In this document: piece by piece, positions 1 through 6,663 of the stretch
How the letters are laid out: every line of letters begins with the position of its first letter
Position numbering within the stretch: position 1 is the stretch's first letter
NCBI GenBank assembly: GCA_900552425.1
Contig: URZR01000057.1
Coordinates: 1-9,763 of the forward strand
Reading direction: 5' to 3'
DNA length: 9,763 bases
From: an uncultured Collinsella sp.
GTDB taxonomy: Bacteria > Actinomycetota > Coriobacteriia > Coriobacteriales > Coriobacteriaceae
Notes under the pieces: generated by a model
Told to the model about the DNA's origin: nothing
The model's database searches: none
What the model saw: only the letters and a program-made list of their open reading frames with translations
Made by a program: the position numbers and the translations under genes

Positions 1-43
1 TAGCGTCGACCGGCTCGCCGTTCGTTAGAGCGGCGGAACCCAT
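1..43 (-). CDS. hypE: hydrogenase maturation protein HypE, N-terminal 14 codons only
   Basis: An ATG on the minus strand at 43-41 overlaps the TAA stop of hypD by one base (TAATG). It opens a frame reading MGSAALTNGEPVDA up to the window edge. Nothing in these 14 residues is diagnostic, because the AHGSGG-type ATP-binding motif of HypE would lie beyond the edge. The call rests on position: hypC-hypD-hypE is the common gene order, and the stop/start overlap is typical of translational coupling. HypE dehydrates the HypF-made C-terminal thiocarboxamide to a thiocyanate, the source of the CN ligands. Identity is inferred from context. Confidence 0.55.
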   Translation of the reverse strand, partial: MGSAALTNGEPVDA

Positions 44-1155
44 TAGCCTCGGTAGCGGAAATATGCTGCACAGCTGCCCTCGGAACTCACCATGCAGGGG
101 CCGATGGGATGCTCGGGTGTACAAGCGCGGCCGAACAGAGGGCAGTCGCTCGGCGTAATGGCCCCGCGCAGCACGTCGCCGCAGCGGCACCCACGCGGCT
201 CGACCGTCGCCTCAACGGGCACGTCAAAGCGGGCGCCGGCATCAAAGCGCGCGAATTCGGGTCGGATGGAAAGACCCGAAGCCGCAATCGGCCCCAGCCC
301 GCGCCACGTGGTGTCGCATGGCTCAAACACCTGCTCGACCAGCTGGCGCGCTACGGGATTGCCGTCTGCATTGACGCCACGGCGGTAGGCGTTGTCGATT
401 GCGGGCCTGTGCTCGACAATCATCTGGACCAGCATGCAGATGCCCTGCAAGATATCGACCGGCTCAAACCCGGTGACTACGCCGGGGGTCTCGAACTCAT
501 CGACCAAAAACCCAAAGGGTGCCAGGCCTGTGATGGTAGCGACGTGACCAGGCAGGATAAAGCCGTCGATGGCGGTCTCGGGGTCGTTGGAGATCGCACG
601 CAGAGCCGGCGGCGTGGTCTTGTGAGCACAGTAGACCGAGAAGTTCTGGAGCCCGCGCGCGTCGGCCTCCAGGATAGCGGCGGCAATGGTGGGCGTTGTG
701 GTCTCAAAGCCGACGCCCATAAAGATGACCGGGCGTTCGGGATTTTGCTCGGCAATGTCGAGTGCGTCGAGCGGAGAGTAGACGATGCGGATGTCGCGCC
801 CCGCCGCCTTTTGCGCGGCAAGCGAGGTGGACGATCCGGGCACGCGCATCATGTCGCCAAAGGTGGTGATGATGGCGCCGTCCATGTTGGAAAGCGCGAT
901 TGCGTGATCGATGTCGCGGTTGGCGGTGACGCAAACGGGGCACCCCGGGCCGCTTAGCAGTTTGAGCCCCGTCGGCATAATGGAGCGAAAGCCATAGCGG
1001 CCAATGCTCACGGTATGCGTACCGCAGACTTCCATAAGGTTGATGCTGCGGTTGCCGACAAGCTCATGAATACGATCGATGAGCTCGCGGGCCAGCTTGG
1101 GGTCGCGAAATGCCGAAAAGTCGATACCGGAGCGAACCGGCTGCGCCGCCGCCAC
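43..1155 (-). CDS. hypD: hydrogenase maturation factor HypD, iron-sulfur scaffold for Fe(CN)2CO assembly
   Basis: This 370-residue protein is the usual length for HypD, a cytoplasmic [4Fe-4S] protein. With HypC it holds iron while the CN and CO ligands of the [NiFe]-hydrogenase active site are attached. Visible family motifs are CGTH (44-47), GPGCPVC (69-75), GFETT (149-153) and PGHV (202-205). A C-terminal cysteine-rich block follows, with Cys at 323, 325, 338, 345, 354 and 362, including the EPRGCRCGDVLRG segment. The GTG start shares its first G with the TAG stop of hypC (TAGTG), which decides the start and implies coupled translation. The TAA stop overlaps the ATG of hypE in the same way. 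The gene appears intact. The plus strand also has a long open frame here, but it shows no protein-family features. Confidence 0.97.
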   Translation of the reverse strand: MAAAQPVRSGIDFSAFRDPKLARELIDRIHELVGNRSINLMEVCGTHTVSIGRYGFRSIMPTGLKLLSGPGCPVCVTANRDIDHAIALSNMDGAIITTFGDMMRVPGSSTSLAAQKAAGRDIRIVYSPLDALDIAEQNPERPVIFMGVGFETTTPTIAAAILEADARGLQNFSVYCAHKTTPPALRAISNDPETAIDGFILPGHVATITGLAPFGFLVDEFETPGVVTGFEPVDILQGICMLVQMIVEHRPAIDNAYRRGVNADGNPVARQLVEQVFEPCDTTWRGLGPIAASGLSIRPEFARFDAGARFDVPVEATVEPRGCRCGDVLRGAITPSDCPLFGRACTPEHPIGPCMVSSEGSCAAYFRYRG

Positions 1156-1415
1156 TAGTATGCCTCGGCTGGGTTGGTGGCGAGTTGGTCCTCTTTGGCC
1201 AGCTCGGTCATGGTATTGACGAGCTCGAGTGTCTCTTGGGCTTCCTGCTCGTCGACAATCTGAATGCCAAAGCCGGCGTGCACGAGAATATAGTCGCCTA
1301 CCTGTGCCGTCGGCACGAGGCGCAGCGAAACGGGGCGCTCGATGCCCATCATGTCGACGGTCGCCTTAAGGTCGTCGTCGCGTTTGACCACTTTACCGGG
1401 AACGGCAAGGCACAT
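1155..1415 (-). CDS. hypC: hydrogenase maturation chaperone HypC/HybG family
   Basis: The 86-residue protein begins MCLAVPGKV, the HypC signature. Cys2 is the residue that binds the iron precursor and the hydrogenase large subunit. The conserved VGDYILVHAGFGIQ segment (about residues 39-52) also fits, and the length is normal for the family. The ATG at 1415 has a purine-rich AAGGGGA ribosome-binding site just upstream on the minus strand. HypC forms a complex with HypD, whose gene follows with a one-base overlap. A 131-base gap separates it from hypF. In that gap I see only a weak promoter-like pair (TTGCTC, 17 bases, TACCAT on the minus strand), so co-transcription with hypF is likely but not shown. 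Confidence 0.96.
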   Translation of the reverse strand: MCLAVPGKVVKRDDDLKATVDMMGIERPVSLRLVPTAQVGDYILVHAGFGIQIVDEQEAQETLELVNTMTELAKEDQLATNPAEAY

Positions 1416-1546
1416 AATGTTCCCCTTTTATACGTTTTGCGCTGGATAGGCGCCTAATTACCCATCAGTTGATGGTAGCGCTCGCGGGAGTCACGAGCAA
1501 ACGCGTTACACCTGTGAGACGGCGGCGCGCAGGCTGGCAAAACAGC

Positions 1547-4000
1547 CTATCGCAACGCCGTCTGCGCGAGGCGAGCGCGAGCGATGGCGGCCTGACCGTA
1601 GGCGATGCAGCCGTCGTTGGCGGGTACAGCGTGGGGGACCAAGACGGCAAGACCGGCGTCTTTGAGTTCGTGGGTAAGGAGCTGAAGCAAAAGCCGGTTC
1701 ATGAACACACCGCCCGAGAGCGCGACGGTATCGAGGCCTTCGCGCGCGCAGATTTCGCGTGCGATTCGTGCCGAAGAGCGCACGATGGCGATATGGAAGT
1801 CGAGCGCGAGCCTGTCGGCCGGCGCGCCTGCCTCGATTCCATTCAGAAGAGCTTCGATGAGCGGTTGGGGGTCCAAGATGGGGGAGTCGTCGGCAGACGT
1901 GAATACGCCCGTATGATTGCCGTCGAGACGAACGGTCTTACCGTCGAGCGCGCGCCAGGCGGCGGCTTCGAGTTCTATGGCGGGTTCGCCTTCGTAGGTT
2001 GCCTTGTCGCAGATGCCCAGAATTGCCGCCGCGGCATCAAAGAGACGCCCCATGCTGCTGGTACGCGGGCTGTTGATGCCGCGCTCGATCATGGTGGCTG
2101 TCACGCTGCGTGTTTGCTCGTCGAGGGTGCCCAATAGCCCCGCGGCACCCGGATGCTCGAGCAGGCCGAGCTCGCTCAGCAGGGCAAAGGCATTGCGCCG
2201 GGCATCGCGCACGGATGTGGCTCCGCCTGGCAGCGCCCAGGTGCGCAGGTGCGCGGCGCGTTCAAAATCGGCAAGGCCGGCGATAAGAAACTCACCGCCC
2301 CATATGGTGCCGTCGGTGCCGGCACCCGTACCATCGAAGGCAATACCGAGGACGCGTGCATCAGGCGCAATCCGGCCAGCGACAATCGCCTCTGCCATTA
2401 CGCTCGCGATGTGCGCATGATGATGCTGGATTTCGATTAGCGGCAGACTGTGCTCCCGTGCCCGCTCACGCGCCCACTGGCTCGATAGATAGTTGGGATG
2501 CATGTCGCATGCCAGGGCGGCAGGCGTCAGGTCAAAGAGGTTTTCTAGACGTGCGCGGGCGGCGCTCCAGGCATCGAAGGTCGCGCCGTTTTCGACCTCG
2601 CCGATATGCTGCGACACAAAACAGGCCACATGGCCGTCGGCGTCCTCGCGCGTGAGCGCGATCGTGGCTTTTTGCTGCGGCCCGCAGGCGAGCACGCAGG
2701 GTGCAGTGCCGTCGAGCGCCGGCAGCGACAACGGTTGCGGCGCATATCCGCGTGCGCGACGCACAGGCATGACGGTGCCGTCGACCACACGTACCACGGA
2801 GTCGTCGTAGCGTGAGAGAATCGCACGGTCGTTGCCAAGTAGCGCGTCGGCGATGCCGGCGGCAACAAGATGTTCCCATGCAAGGGCATCGTCGGTCTCG
2901 ATAGGTTCCTCGCTCAGGTTTCCGCTGGTCATGACCAGCGCGTGCATGCCATGCGACGAGGCAGCTGCAAGCAGCAGATGCTGAAGCGGTGTATAGGGGA
3001 GCATGACGCCGAGATCGGGTAGATCGTGCGCGACGGATGGCGCGAGTGTAAGGCCGTCGGGGGAATCTCCCTCGCCAACAACACGGCGGCGCAGCAGCAC
3101 AATGGGGCGGATGCTGCCGGCCAGCAAGTCGCGCTCGGCATCATCGACATGGCACAGGCGTTCAGTATCGGCAAGGCTGCGCACCATAACGGCAAGCGGC
3201 TTGTTGCTGCGGCGCTTGCGACGGCGCAGCTCGACCACCGCCTGCTCATTGGCGGCGTTGCAGGCCAGATGGAATCCGCCCAGCCCCTTGATGGCGACAA
3301 TACCGCCGCTGGCCAGCAGCTCGACACAGCGGTCAATAATGGCATCGCTGGTTTCGCGCGTGCTGCCGACGGCCGGCATCGCCCCCGAGCCCTCGAGCTC
3401 CATGTCGCCCGCCGCCTCGCGCCAGGTAATATGTGGCCCGCAGTCAAAGCAGGCATCGGGCTGCGCATGAAAGCGCCGGTCAAGCGGGTCGCCATACTCT
3501 GCAGCGCACTCGGGGCACATAGGAAAGCAATCCATCGACGTGGCCGCTCGGTCATAAGGCAGCGACCGGATGATGGTAAAGCGCGGCCCGCAGTTGGTGC
3601 AGTTGATAAAGGGGTAGTGATAGCGACGGTCGGCGGGGTCGAACAGTTCGCGCAGGCAGTCGTCACAGGTGGCGATATCGGGGGAGACGAGCGTCGTGTG
3701 CACGGTCTGATCCTGTGACGCTACAATACGAAAGACCTGCTCATCGTCGGCATCCCAAGCGTCGGGCTCCAGGTCTGCAACAGCGACATGCTCAACGCGG
3801 GCTGCGGCCGGCGCGTGCTCCGACAGCGCGGTGACAAATTCGTCGAGCGCCTCGCTCAAAGCATGCGCCTCGATGTGTACGCCATCGCCCGCGTTGAGCA
3901 CCCAGCCGCAGATGCCATGCGCCATAGCCTCGCGATACACAAATGGCCGCATGCCAACGCCCTGCACAATGCCCGTCACATGAATATGCACATGCCGCAT
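1547..4000 (-). CDS. hypF: carbamoyltransferase HypF, [NiFe]-hydrogenase maturation
   Basis: HypF uses carbamoyl phosphate and ATP to carbamoylate the C-terminal Cys of HypE, the first step of cyanide-ligand synthesis. All expected domains are present in the 817-residue product. An acylphosphatase domain comes first (VQGVGMRPF, 12-20). A double zinc finger follows, with CxxC pairs at 112/115, 134/137, 162/165 and 184/187 in the family spacing X18, X24, X18. A YrdC/Sua5-like domain has KGLGGFHL at 238-245, and a Kae1-like C-terminal domain has the metal-binding HHHAH at 526-530. I start at the ATG at 4000 because GAGGGGA lies at normal spacing just upstream. The longer frame from a TTG at 4018 would place that ribosome-binding site inside the gene. 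A compound palindrome (4023-4099) sits immediately upstream. The gene looks intact. Confidence 0.96.
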   Translation of the reverse strand: MRHVHIHVTGIVQGVGMRPFVYREAMAHGICGWVLNAGDGVHIEAHALSEALDEFVTALSEHAPAAARVEHVAVADLEPDAWDADDEQVFRIVASQDQTVHTTLVSPDIATCDDCLRELFDPADRRYHYPFINCTNCGPRFTIIRSLPYDRAATSMDCFPMCPECAAEYGDPLDRRFHAQPDACFDCGPHITWREAAGDMELEGSGAMPAVGSTRETSDAIIDRCVELLASGGIVAIKGLGGFHLACNAANEQAVVELRRRKRRSNKPLAVMVRSLADTERLCHVDDAERDLLAGSIRPIVLLRRRVVGEGDSPDGLTLAPSVAHDLPDLGVMLPYTPLQHLLLAAASSHGMHALVMTSGNLSEEPIETDDALAWEHLVAAGIADALLGNDRAILSRYDDSVVRVVDGTVMPVRRARGYAPQPLSLPALDGTAPCVLACGPQQKATIALTREDADGHVACFVSQHIGEVENGATFDAWSAARARLENLFDLTPAALACDMHPNYLSSQWARERAREHSLPLIEIQHHHAHIASVMAEAIVAGRIAPDARVLGIAFDGTGAGTDGTIWGGEFLIAGLADFERAAHLRTWALPGGATSVRDARRNAFALLSELGLLEHPGAAGLLGTLDEQTRSVTATMIERGINSPRTSSMGRLFDAAAAILGICDKATYEGEPAIELEAAAWRALDGKTVRLDGNHTGVFTSADDSPILDPQPLIEALLNGIEAGAPADRLALDFHIAIVRSSARIAREICAREGLDTVALSGGVFMNRLLLQLLTHELKDAGLAVLVPHAVPANDGCIAYGQAAIARARLAQTALR

Positions 4001-4022
4001 GTGGCTTCCCCTCGTCAAAACC

Positions 4023-4099
4023 GACCAAAAAGGGACAGGTTTATTTTGGTCGGTAAAACTTCTAAACCTGCCAAAACAAACCTGTCCCTTTTTGGCAGG
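4023..4099. repeat. compound palindromic (REP/MITE-like) repeat between nikR and hypF
   Basis: Two 18-base arms, 4025-4042 and 4078-4095, are perfect reverse complements (right arm AAACCTGTCCCTTTTTGG). Pairing continues inward after one mismatch with TTTTGG (4044-4049) against CCAAAA (4071-4076). Each half also folds alone: GACCAAAA (4023-4030) pairs with TTTTGGTC (4044-4051), and CCTGCCAAAA (4067-4076) pairs with TTTTGGCAGG (4090-4099). The DNA can therefore form one long hairpin or two short ones. It fills the gap between the nikR stop and the hypF ribosome-binding site. The shape resembles BIME/REP units or a small MITE. It could also act as a terminator or mRNA-stability element inside the operon. 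Copy number elsewhere in the genome cannot be seen here. Confidence 0.85.
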
Positions 4100-4105
4100 T
4101 GCGCT

Positions 4106-4119
4106 GCGGGAAATCCCGC
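4106..4119. repeat. small palindrome at the nikR stop codon
   Basis: GCGGGAAATCCCGC is a perfect inverted repeat (GCGGGA/TCCCGC with two central bases). It overlaps the nikR TAG stop by one base. On the nikR strand it has no following U tract, so I do not call it a terminator. It may protect the 3' end or belong to the neighbouring repeat cluster. Confidence 0.4.
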
Positions 4120-4613
4120 TACAGCCCCAGGCTCTGCTTGGTGGCGGCGCAGGTGAGCTCGCCGTGCTTAACGCCGCGCAGTCCCAGCAACCGGTCCGCT
4201 AGCTCATAGACGCGTTTGCCGCGACCCTTGAGCGCCAGAATCTCCAGGCAGTTGTGGTGGTCCAGATGCACGTGCATGGTCGAGACAATCTCGTCGGTGT
4301 AGTCGTGCTGCACCTCGTCCAGACGGCGCGTCAGATCGCCGGTATGGTGGTCATAGATCATGGTGAGCGAACCGATGACCTGCTCGTCGGGCGTGCGCAT
4401 CTGCTCCTTGGCGATCGAGGCGCGAATCAGATCGCGTACGGCCTCGGATCGGTTAGCCACGTCACCGCGGCGCGCGATCTGCTCGTCAAAGCGGCGCAGC
4501 AGGTCGTCGGGCGCGGTGACCGAAAAGCGGACCAGCTCGGAGCTGGAGCCGCTGTAGCGGCAGCTTGCATCGTCGTCCGCACCGTGATTGTGCGCGTGCT
4601 CGTGCTCGGCCAC
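4119..4613 (-). CDS. nikR: nickel-responsive transcriptional regulator NikR
   Basis: The 164-residue protein is a ribbon-helix-helix regulator that represses or controls nickel uptake and nickel-enzyme genes when Ni(II) binds its ACT-like domain. The N-terminal ribbon-helix-helix spans about residues 26-70 (ELVRFSVTAPDDLLRRFDE, then the helix pair with RSEAVRDLIR). The nickel ligands match the E. coli His76/His87/His89/Cys95 pattern exactly in spacing: H103, H114, H116 and C122 in the block from QHDYTDEIV to HVHLDHHNC. The GTG start lies one base after the stop of the upstream 82-residue gene, so translation is probably coupled. The N-terminus carries an extra His-rich tail (HEHAHNH, residues 4-10) before the DNA-binding domain. 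A good GTATGA-N16-TCATAC operator was not found in this window. Confidence 0.95.
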   Translation of the reverse strand: MAEHEHAHNHGADDDASCRYSGSSSELVRFSVTAPDDLLRRFDEQIARRGDVANRSEAVRDLIRASIAKEQMRTPDEQVIGSLTMIYDHHTGDLTRRLDEVQHDYTDEIVSTMHVHLDHHNCLEILALKGRGKRVYELADRLLGLRGVKHGELTCAATKQSLGL

Positions 4614-4614
4614 G

Positions 4615-4863
4615 TTACACCAGTTTCACAGAGCCGACGGAGTTGTGGTCGGCCTCGATGGCCTCCTCGTAGCCCTCGAGCGCATCGTGCGCCTCGTGGA
4701 GTGCCGCCATGGCGGCCTCGAGCTTGGCGCCAATGCGCTCCATGTCAAAGTTCTCGGTCGCATGCAGCAGCTGATGGCTCCACTCGTGAGCGAGCTCAAT
4801 GGTGTCGTCGACCTGCTTGACGCTCATGGCAAGCTGGCTCATGTTCATTCCGACGTCATGCAT
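4615..4863 (-). CDS. small helical protein of unknown function, first gene of the nikR unit
   Basis: I do not recognise a family. The 82-residue protein is acidic and looks almost entirely alpha-helical, with heptad-like stretches (about residues 6-34 and 40-71). It has several histidines (HEWSHQLLH, 26-34) but no Cys, signal peptide or membrane segment. The start is well supported: AAGGAGA lies at normal spacing before the ATG at 4863. The TAA stop is followed by one base and then the GTG of nikR, so the pair is almost certainly co-transcribed and translationally coupled. A coupled partner of a nickel regulator could be a metal-handling or regulatory accessory protein, but that is inference from position only. 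Confidence 0.75.
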   Translation of the reverse strand: MHDVGMNMSQLAMSVKQVDDTIELAHEWSHQLLHATENFDMERIGAKLEAAMAALHEAHDALEGYEEAIEADHNSVGSVKLV

Positions 4864-4902
4864 GGGGAGTCTCCTTTTGTACGGGGCGATATGGTGGTTC
4901 AG

Positions 4903-4908
4903 ATTCTA
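4903..4908 (-). promoter_or_regulatory. weak -10 candidate for the 82-residue gene and nikR
   Basis: On the minus strand TAGAAT lies about 40 bases upstream of the ATG at 4863 and downstream of the trxA terminator. This is where a promoter for the next transcription unit is expected. No convincing -35 box is seen at 16-18 bases, so the call rests mainly on position. Confidence 0.25.
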
Positions 4909-4933
4909 CTACGCCCGCCTTGAGCGCCGCCGC

Positions 4934-4973
4934 ATAAGAAAACGGGTGCGAGTCCGTCTGACCCGCACCCGTT
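4934..4973 (-). terminator. intrinsic terminator downstream of trxA
   Basis: On the minus strand the arms AACGGGTGCGGGTC (4973-4960) and GACTCGCACCCGTT (4954-4941) form a 14-bp stem with one G-U pair and a five-base loop. The 3' arm runs directly into a TTTTCTT tract (4942-4936). On the plus strand the hairpin is not followed by T residues, so it acts in the trxA direction. It separates trxA from the nikR unit. Confidence 0.9.
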
Positions 4974-5038
4974 CACTGGGGGCTGTTTGTATCTACCATA
5001 CTATCCGTGGTCGCATACCTTGCGTTTGGCACTCCGGC

Positions 5039-5057
5039 GAGCGGTGCGAAACCGCTC
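5039..5057. repeat. hairpin in the trxA 3' untranslated region
   Basis: GAGCGGT (5039-5045) and ACCGCTC (5051-5057) are perfect reverse complements around a five-base GCGAA loop. It lies between the trxA stop (5085) and the terminator (4973 and below), in a roughly 110-base untranslated stretch. There is no T tract on either side, so it is not itself an intrinsic terminator. Confidence 0.5.
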
Positions 5058-5084
5058 ATGGACGGCAGATGGGTAACAAGCGTA

Positions 5085-5405
5085 TTACAGATGTTTCTCC
5101 AGCAGTGCCTGAAGTCTTGCCTTGGGCAAGGCGCCGACCGAGCGGTCGACCTCCTCGCCGTTCTTAAAGACGATCAGCGTGGGGATGCTCATGACGCCAA
5201 ACTTCATGGCCAGGTCCTGGTTGTCGTCGACGTTGCACTTGGCCACAGCCAACTTGCCGGCCAGCTCGTCGGCAACCTCGTCTACGATGGGCGAGAGCGA
5301 GCGGCAGGGGCCGCACCACGGGGCCCAAAAATCAACCAGTACGGGCAGGCTGTCGAAAACGATGGAATCGAAGTTCTCGGGGGTAATCTGCTTAATGTCA
5401 GCCAT
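5085..5405 (-). CDS. trxA: thioredoxin
   Basis: This is a 106-residue cytoplasmic disulfide reductase of normal thioredoxin length. The WCGPC active site is at residues 30-34, preceded by VDFWAP, and the cis-proline is in SIPT (Pro75). The family ending FKNGEEVDRSVGALPKARLQALLEKHL is present. I start at the ATG at 5405 because GGAGG sits five bases upstream and MADIKQ is a typical thioredoxin N-terminus. A longer frame to 5489 adds 28 residues with no thioredoxin likeness. The gene appears to be a single-gene unit ending at a strong terminator. The leader contains a short perfect hairpin (5424-5440). Confidence 0.96.
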   Translation of the reverse strand: MADIKQITPENFDSIVFDSLPVLVDFWAPWCGPCRSLSPIVDEVADELAGKLAVAKCNVDDNQDLAMKFGVMSIPTLIVFKNGEEVDRSVGALPKARLQALLEKHL

Positions 5406-5423
5406 GGTGACCTCCATAATACG

Positions 5424-5440
5424 ACGCGGCTCGGCCGCGT
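5424..5440. promoter_or_regulatory. perfect inverted repeat in the trxA leader
   Basis: ACGCGGC (5424-5430), three bases, then GCCGCGT (5434-5440) form a seven-base-pair GC-rich palindrome. It lies about 19 bases upstream of the trxA start and just ahead of the ribosome-binding site. It could be an operator or a leader hairpin; no binding factor can be named. Confidence 0.4.
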
Positions 5441-5459
5441 AAAACTCAGTACGACCGTG

Positions 5460-5465
5460 CTTATA
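5460..5465 (-). promoter_or_regulatory. possible -10 box for trxA
   Basis: On the minus strand TATAAG lies 55 bases upstream of the trxA ATG, which would give a leader of about 48 bases containing the 5424-5440 hairpin. The -35 region (TGGTTG at 17 bases) is poor, so the call is weak. Confidence 0.3.
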
Positions 5466-5507
5466 CCCAGCGGCCCGCAAAGCAACCACTCGCGGGCGGC
5501 TCTTTTA

Positions 5508-5513
5508 TATAAT
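5508..5513 (+). promoter_or_regulatory. consensus -10 box upstream of the glycosylase-like gene
   Basis: A perfect TATAAT lies 28 bases before the ATG at 5542, so a transcript would start near 5520. The -35 region (around 5485-5490) does not resemble TTGACA, so activity may depend on an activator. A GCCCGC/GCGGGC inverted repeat (5473-5478, 5492-5497) covers the region between the presumed -35 and -10 boxes. Confidence 0.45.
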
Positions 5514-5541
5514 GGTGGGCACGCAAACGATTGGAGAGCGC

Positions 5542-6117
5542 ATGCCCACGTCACAAAGCCAGAAAAAAGAAGCCATCGCCCAGGCGGCTGAGCAGGAGCT
5601 CACATCGCTTGCGGTCCGTGGCGTGCGTATCGCGGGCAACGCGTGCTCGCCGATTGTGCTGGTCAAAGGCGATTTGGATGAAGCCGAGTGCTCGGGCGGC
5701 GAGCTGGCTGCCGGCGCGGATGGCGCCGCGTTGCGCAAGGCGCTCGGCGCCATCGGATATGCCCCCGAGGACTTTTGCGTGCTGGCAAGCGTCGCCGGCG
5801 CGGGTGACGGAGCGGTCGCGGTGGGCGAGACTCTGCCGTGCGACCTGTTCCGCGAGGCGCTGGAGGCTCTGGACCCCGAGGCGGTGCTGCTGCTCGACAA
5901 CAGTGCGGCCGATGTCATGCGCGAGACCTATGCCGATATGCTTGTGGCAATTGATGACTTTGACACCGCCATGCTCAAGCCCGGCCTGGTCGCCCATGTG
6001 CAGGGGCGCCGCGTGCTGGCGCTCGACGGTTTTGAGGCGGCGCTCACCGACAAGGCCGCCAAGCAGCGCATGTGGGCCTACATTAAGCAGCTGACCCCGG
6101 CGGCTGCACCGCTGTAG
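5542..6117 (+). CDS. uncharacterised protein resembling a family-4 uracil-DNA glycosylase fold without the active site
   Basis: The 191-residue protein has no recognisable catalytic motif, but its layout follows family-4/5 uracil-DNA glycosylases. SPIVLVKGDLDEAE (36-49) falls where IVFVGEAPG would be. The stretch from GELAAGADG to IGYAPEDFCVLAS (53-83) matches FVGRAGxLLDxxLxxIGL-type sequence. FREALEALDPEAVLLLDNSAADVM (103-126) matches the LxPxVIVxLGxxAA strand and helix. The stretch 148-184 sits at the HPSxLL...KxxxWxDL position, but reads LDGFEAAL in place of HPS. Neither the GEAPG loop nor the catalytic HPS is present, so activity is unlikely. The iron-sulfur cysteine pattern is also not evident. 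The start is the ATG at 5542, preceded by GGAG at five bases; the frame opens earlier at 5512 without a ribosome-binding site. The fold assignment is inference by eye. Confidence 0.75.
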   Translation: MPTSQSQKKEAIAQAAEQELTSLAVRGVRIAGNACSPIVLVKGDLDEAECSGGELAAGADGAALRKALGAIGYAPEDFCVLASVAGAGDGAVAVGETLPCDLFREALEALDPEAVLLLDNSAADVMRETYADMLVAIDDFDTAMLKPGLVAHVQGRRVLALDGFEAALTDKAAKQRMWAYIKQLTPAAAPL

Positions 6118-6135
6118 CGAGGTTGGCGGCAGCCC

Positions 6136-6663
6136 CTACATCACGGCGCGCAGCTCAAACCGGTCGCCGTTAATGCGGAGCTGGCAGTTGCCGTTCATGC
6201 GCTCGACGGCAAGCATAATGCTCTTGGTGCCAAAGCCGTGCCCAGTGTGCTGAGCCACGGGCATGCCGTCGACCATGTGCGGCGCACGGCCAAACGTGTT
6301 GGAAACCAGCAATAGAAGCTGACCGTCTTCGTAGCGAAGGTCCAGGTCGACAAACCGCTTGCCTTCGGGGGCGGCGCTCGCCGCGGCGATGGCATTGTCC
6401 AGGGCGTTCGATACCACACTGAATAGATCGACATCGCCCACGTGGACGGTTTCGGGCACGGCGGCGCGCAGATCGGCGGTGATGCCGCGCGCGTTGATGT
6501 CCGCGGAAAGCGACGAGAGCGCAATGTTGACCGTTTCGTTGGCGCAGTAGCGGCGCACGGCGGTGCGGTCGTTGGTCTCGCAGAGCGCGTCGATGCGCCC
6601 GAGTGCCTCATCGGTGTGACCCTCTTCGATCAGGGCCGCAAGACCGCGCAGGTAGTGGCGCAT
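6136..6663 (-). CDS. GHKL-type histidine kinase module, probably missing its sensor half
   Basis: The 175-residue frame matches the cytoplasmic part of AgrC/LytS-like GHKL kinases. An H-box-like MRHYLRGLAALIEEG (1-15, His3 candidate) comes first. The N-box SNALDNAI is at 85-92, followed by a VSNTF strand (120-124) and the glycine loop GHGFGTKSI (141-149). Normal members have about 200 more N-terminal residues with membrane helices. Here a TGA lies in frame three codons before the ATG, and I see no ribosome-binding site. The upstream DNA encodes nothing kinase-like. No response regulator is adjacent. The likeliest reading is a 5'-truncated remnant; an expressed soluble kinase module is possible. 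It converges with the glycosylase-like gene, 18 bases apart. Confidence 0.7.
   Translation of the reverse strand: MRHYLRGLAALIEEGHTDEALGRIDALCETNDRTAVRRYCANETVNIALSSLSADINARGITADLRAAVPETVHVGDVDLFSVVSNALDNAIAAASAAPEGKRFVDLDLRYEDGQLLLLVSNTFGRAPHMVDGMPVAQHTGHGFGTKSIMLAVERMNGNCQLRINGDRFELRAVM

Noticed and set aside
109..957. A 282-codon open frame on the plus strand opposite hypD
   Set aside because: It is fully antisense to a clear hypD, lacks family motifs, and is explained by GC-rich codon bias.
1531..1548. Inverted repeat AGGCTG/CAGCCT at the hypF stop as a terminator
   Set aside because: The stem is only six base pairs and lacks a T tract on the minus strand; hypC probably belongs to the same operon.
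4023..4099. CRISPR-like repeat
   Set aside because: There is one palindromic unit only, with no regular repeat-spacer array and no cas genes.
4974..5084. Possible tRNA suggested by the GAGCGGT hairpin
   Set aside because: No acceptor stem, anticodon arm or GTTCGA-type T loop can be placed around it.
4864..5084. NikR operator (GTATGA-N16-TCATAC) near the nikR unit
   Set aside because: No half-site pair with the required spacing was found.
5412..5445. TTTACG-16-TATTAT as the trxA promoter
   Set aside because: The start would fall inside the ribosome-binding site and remove it from the mRNA.
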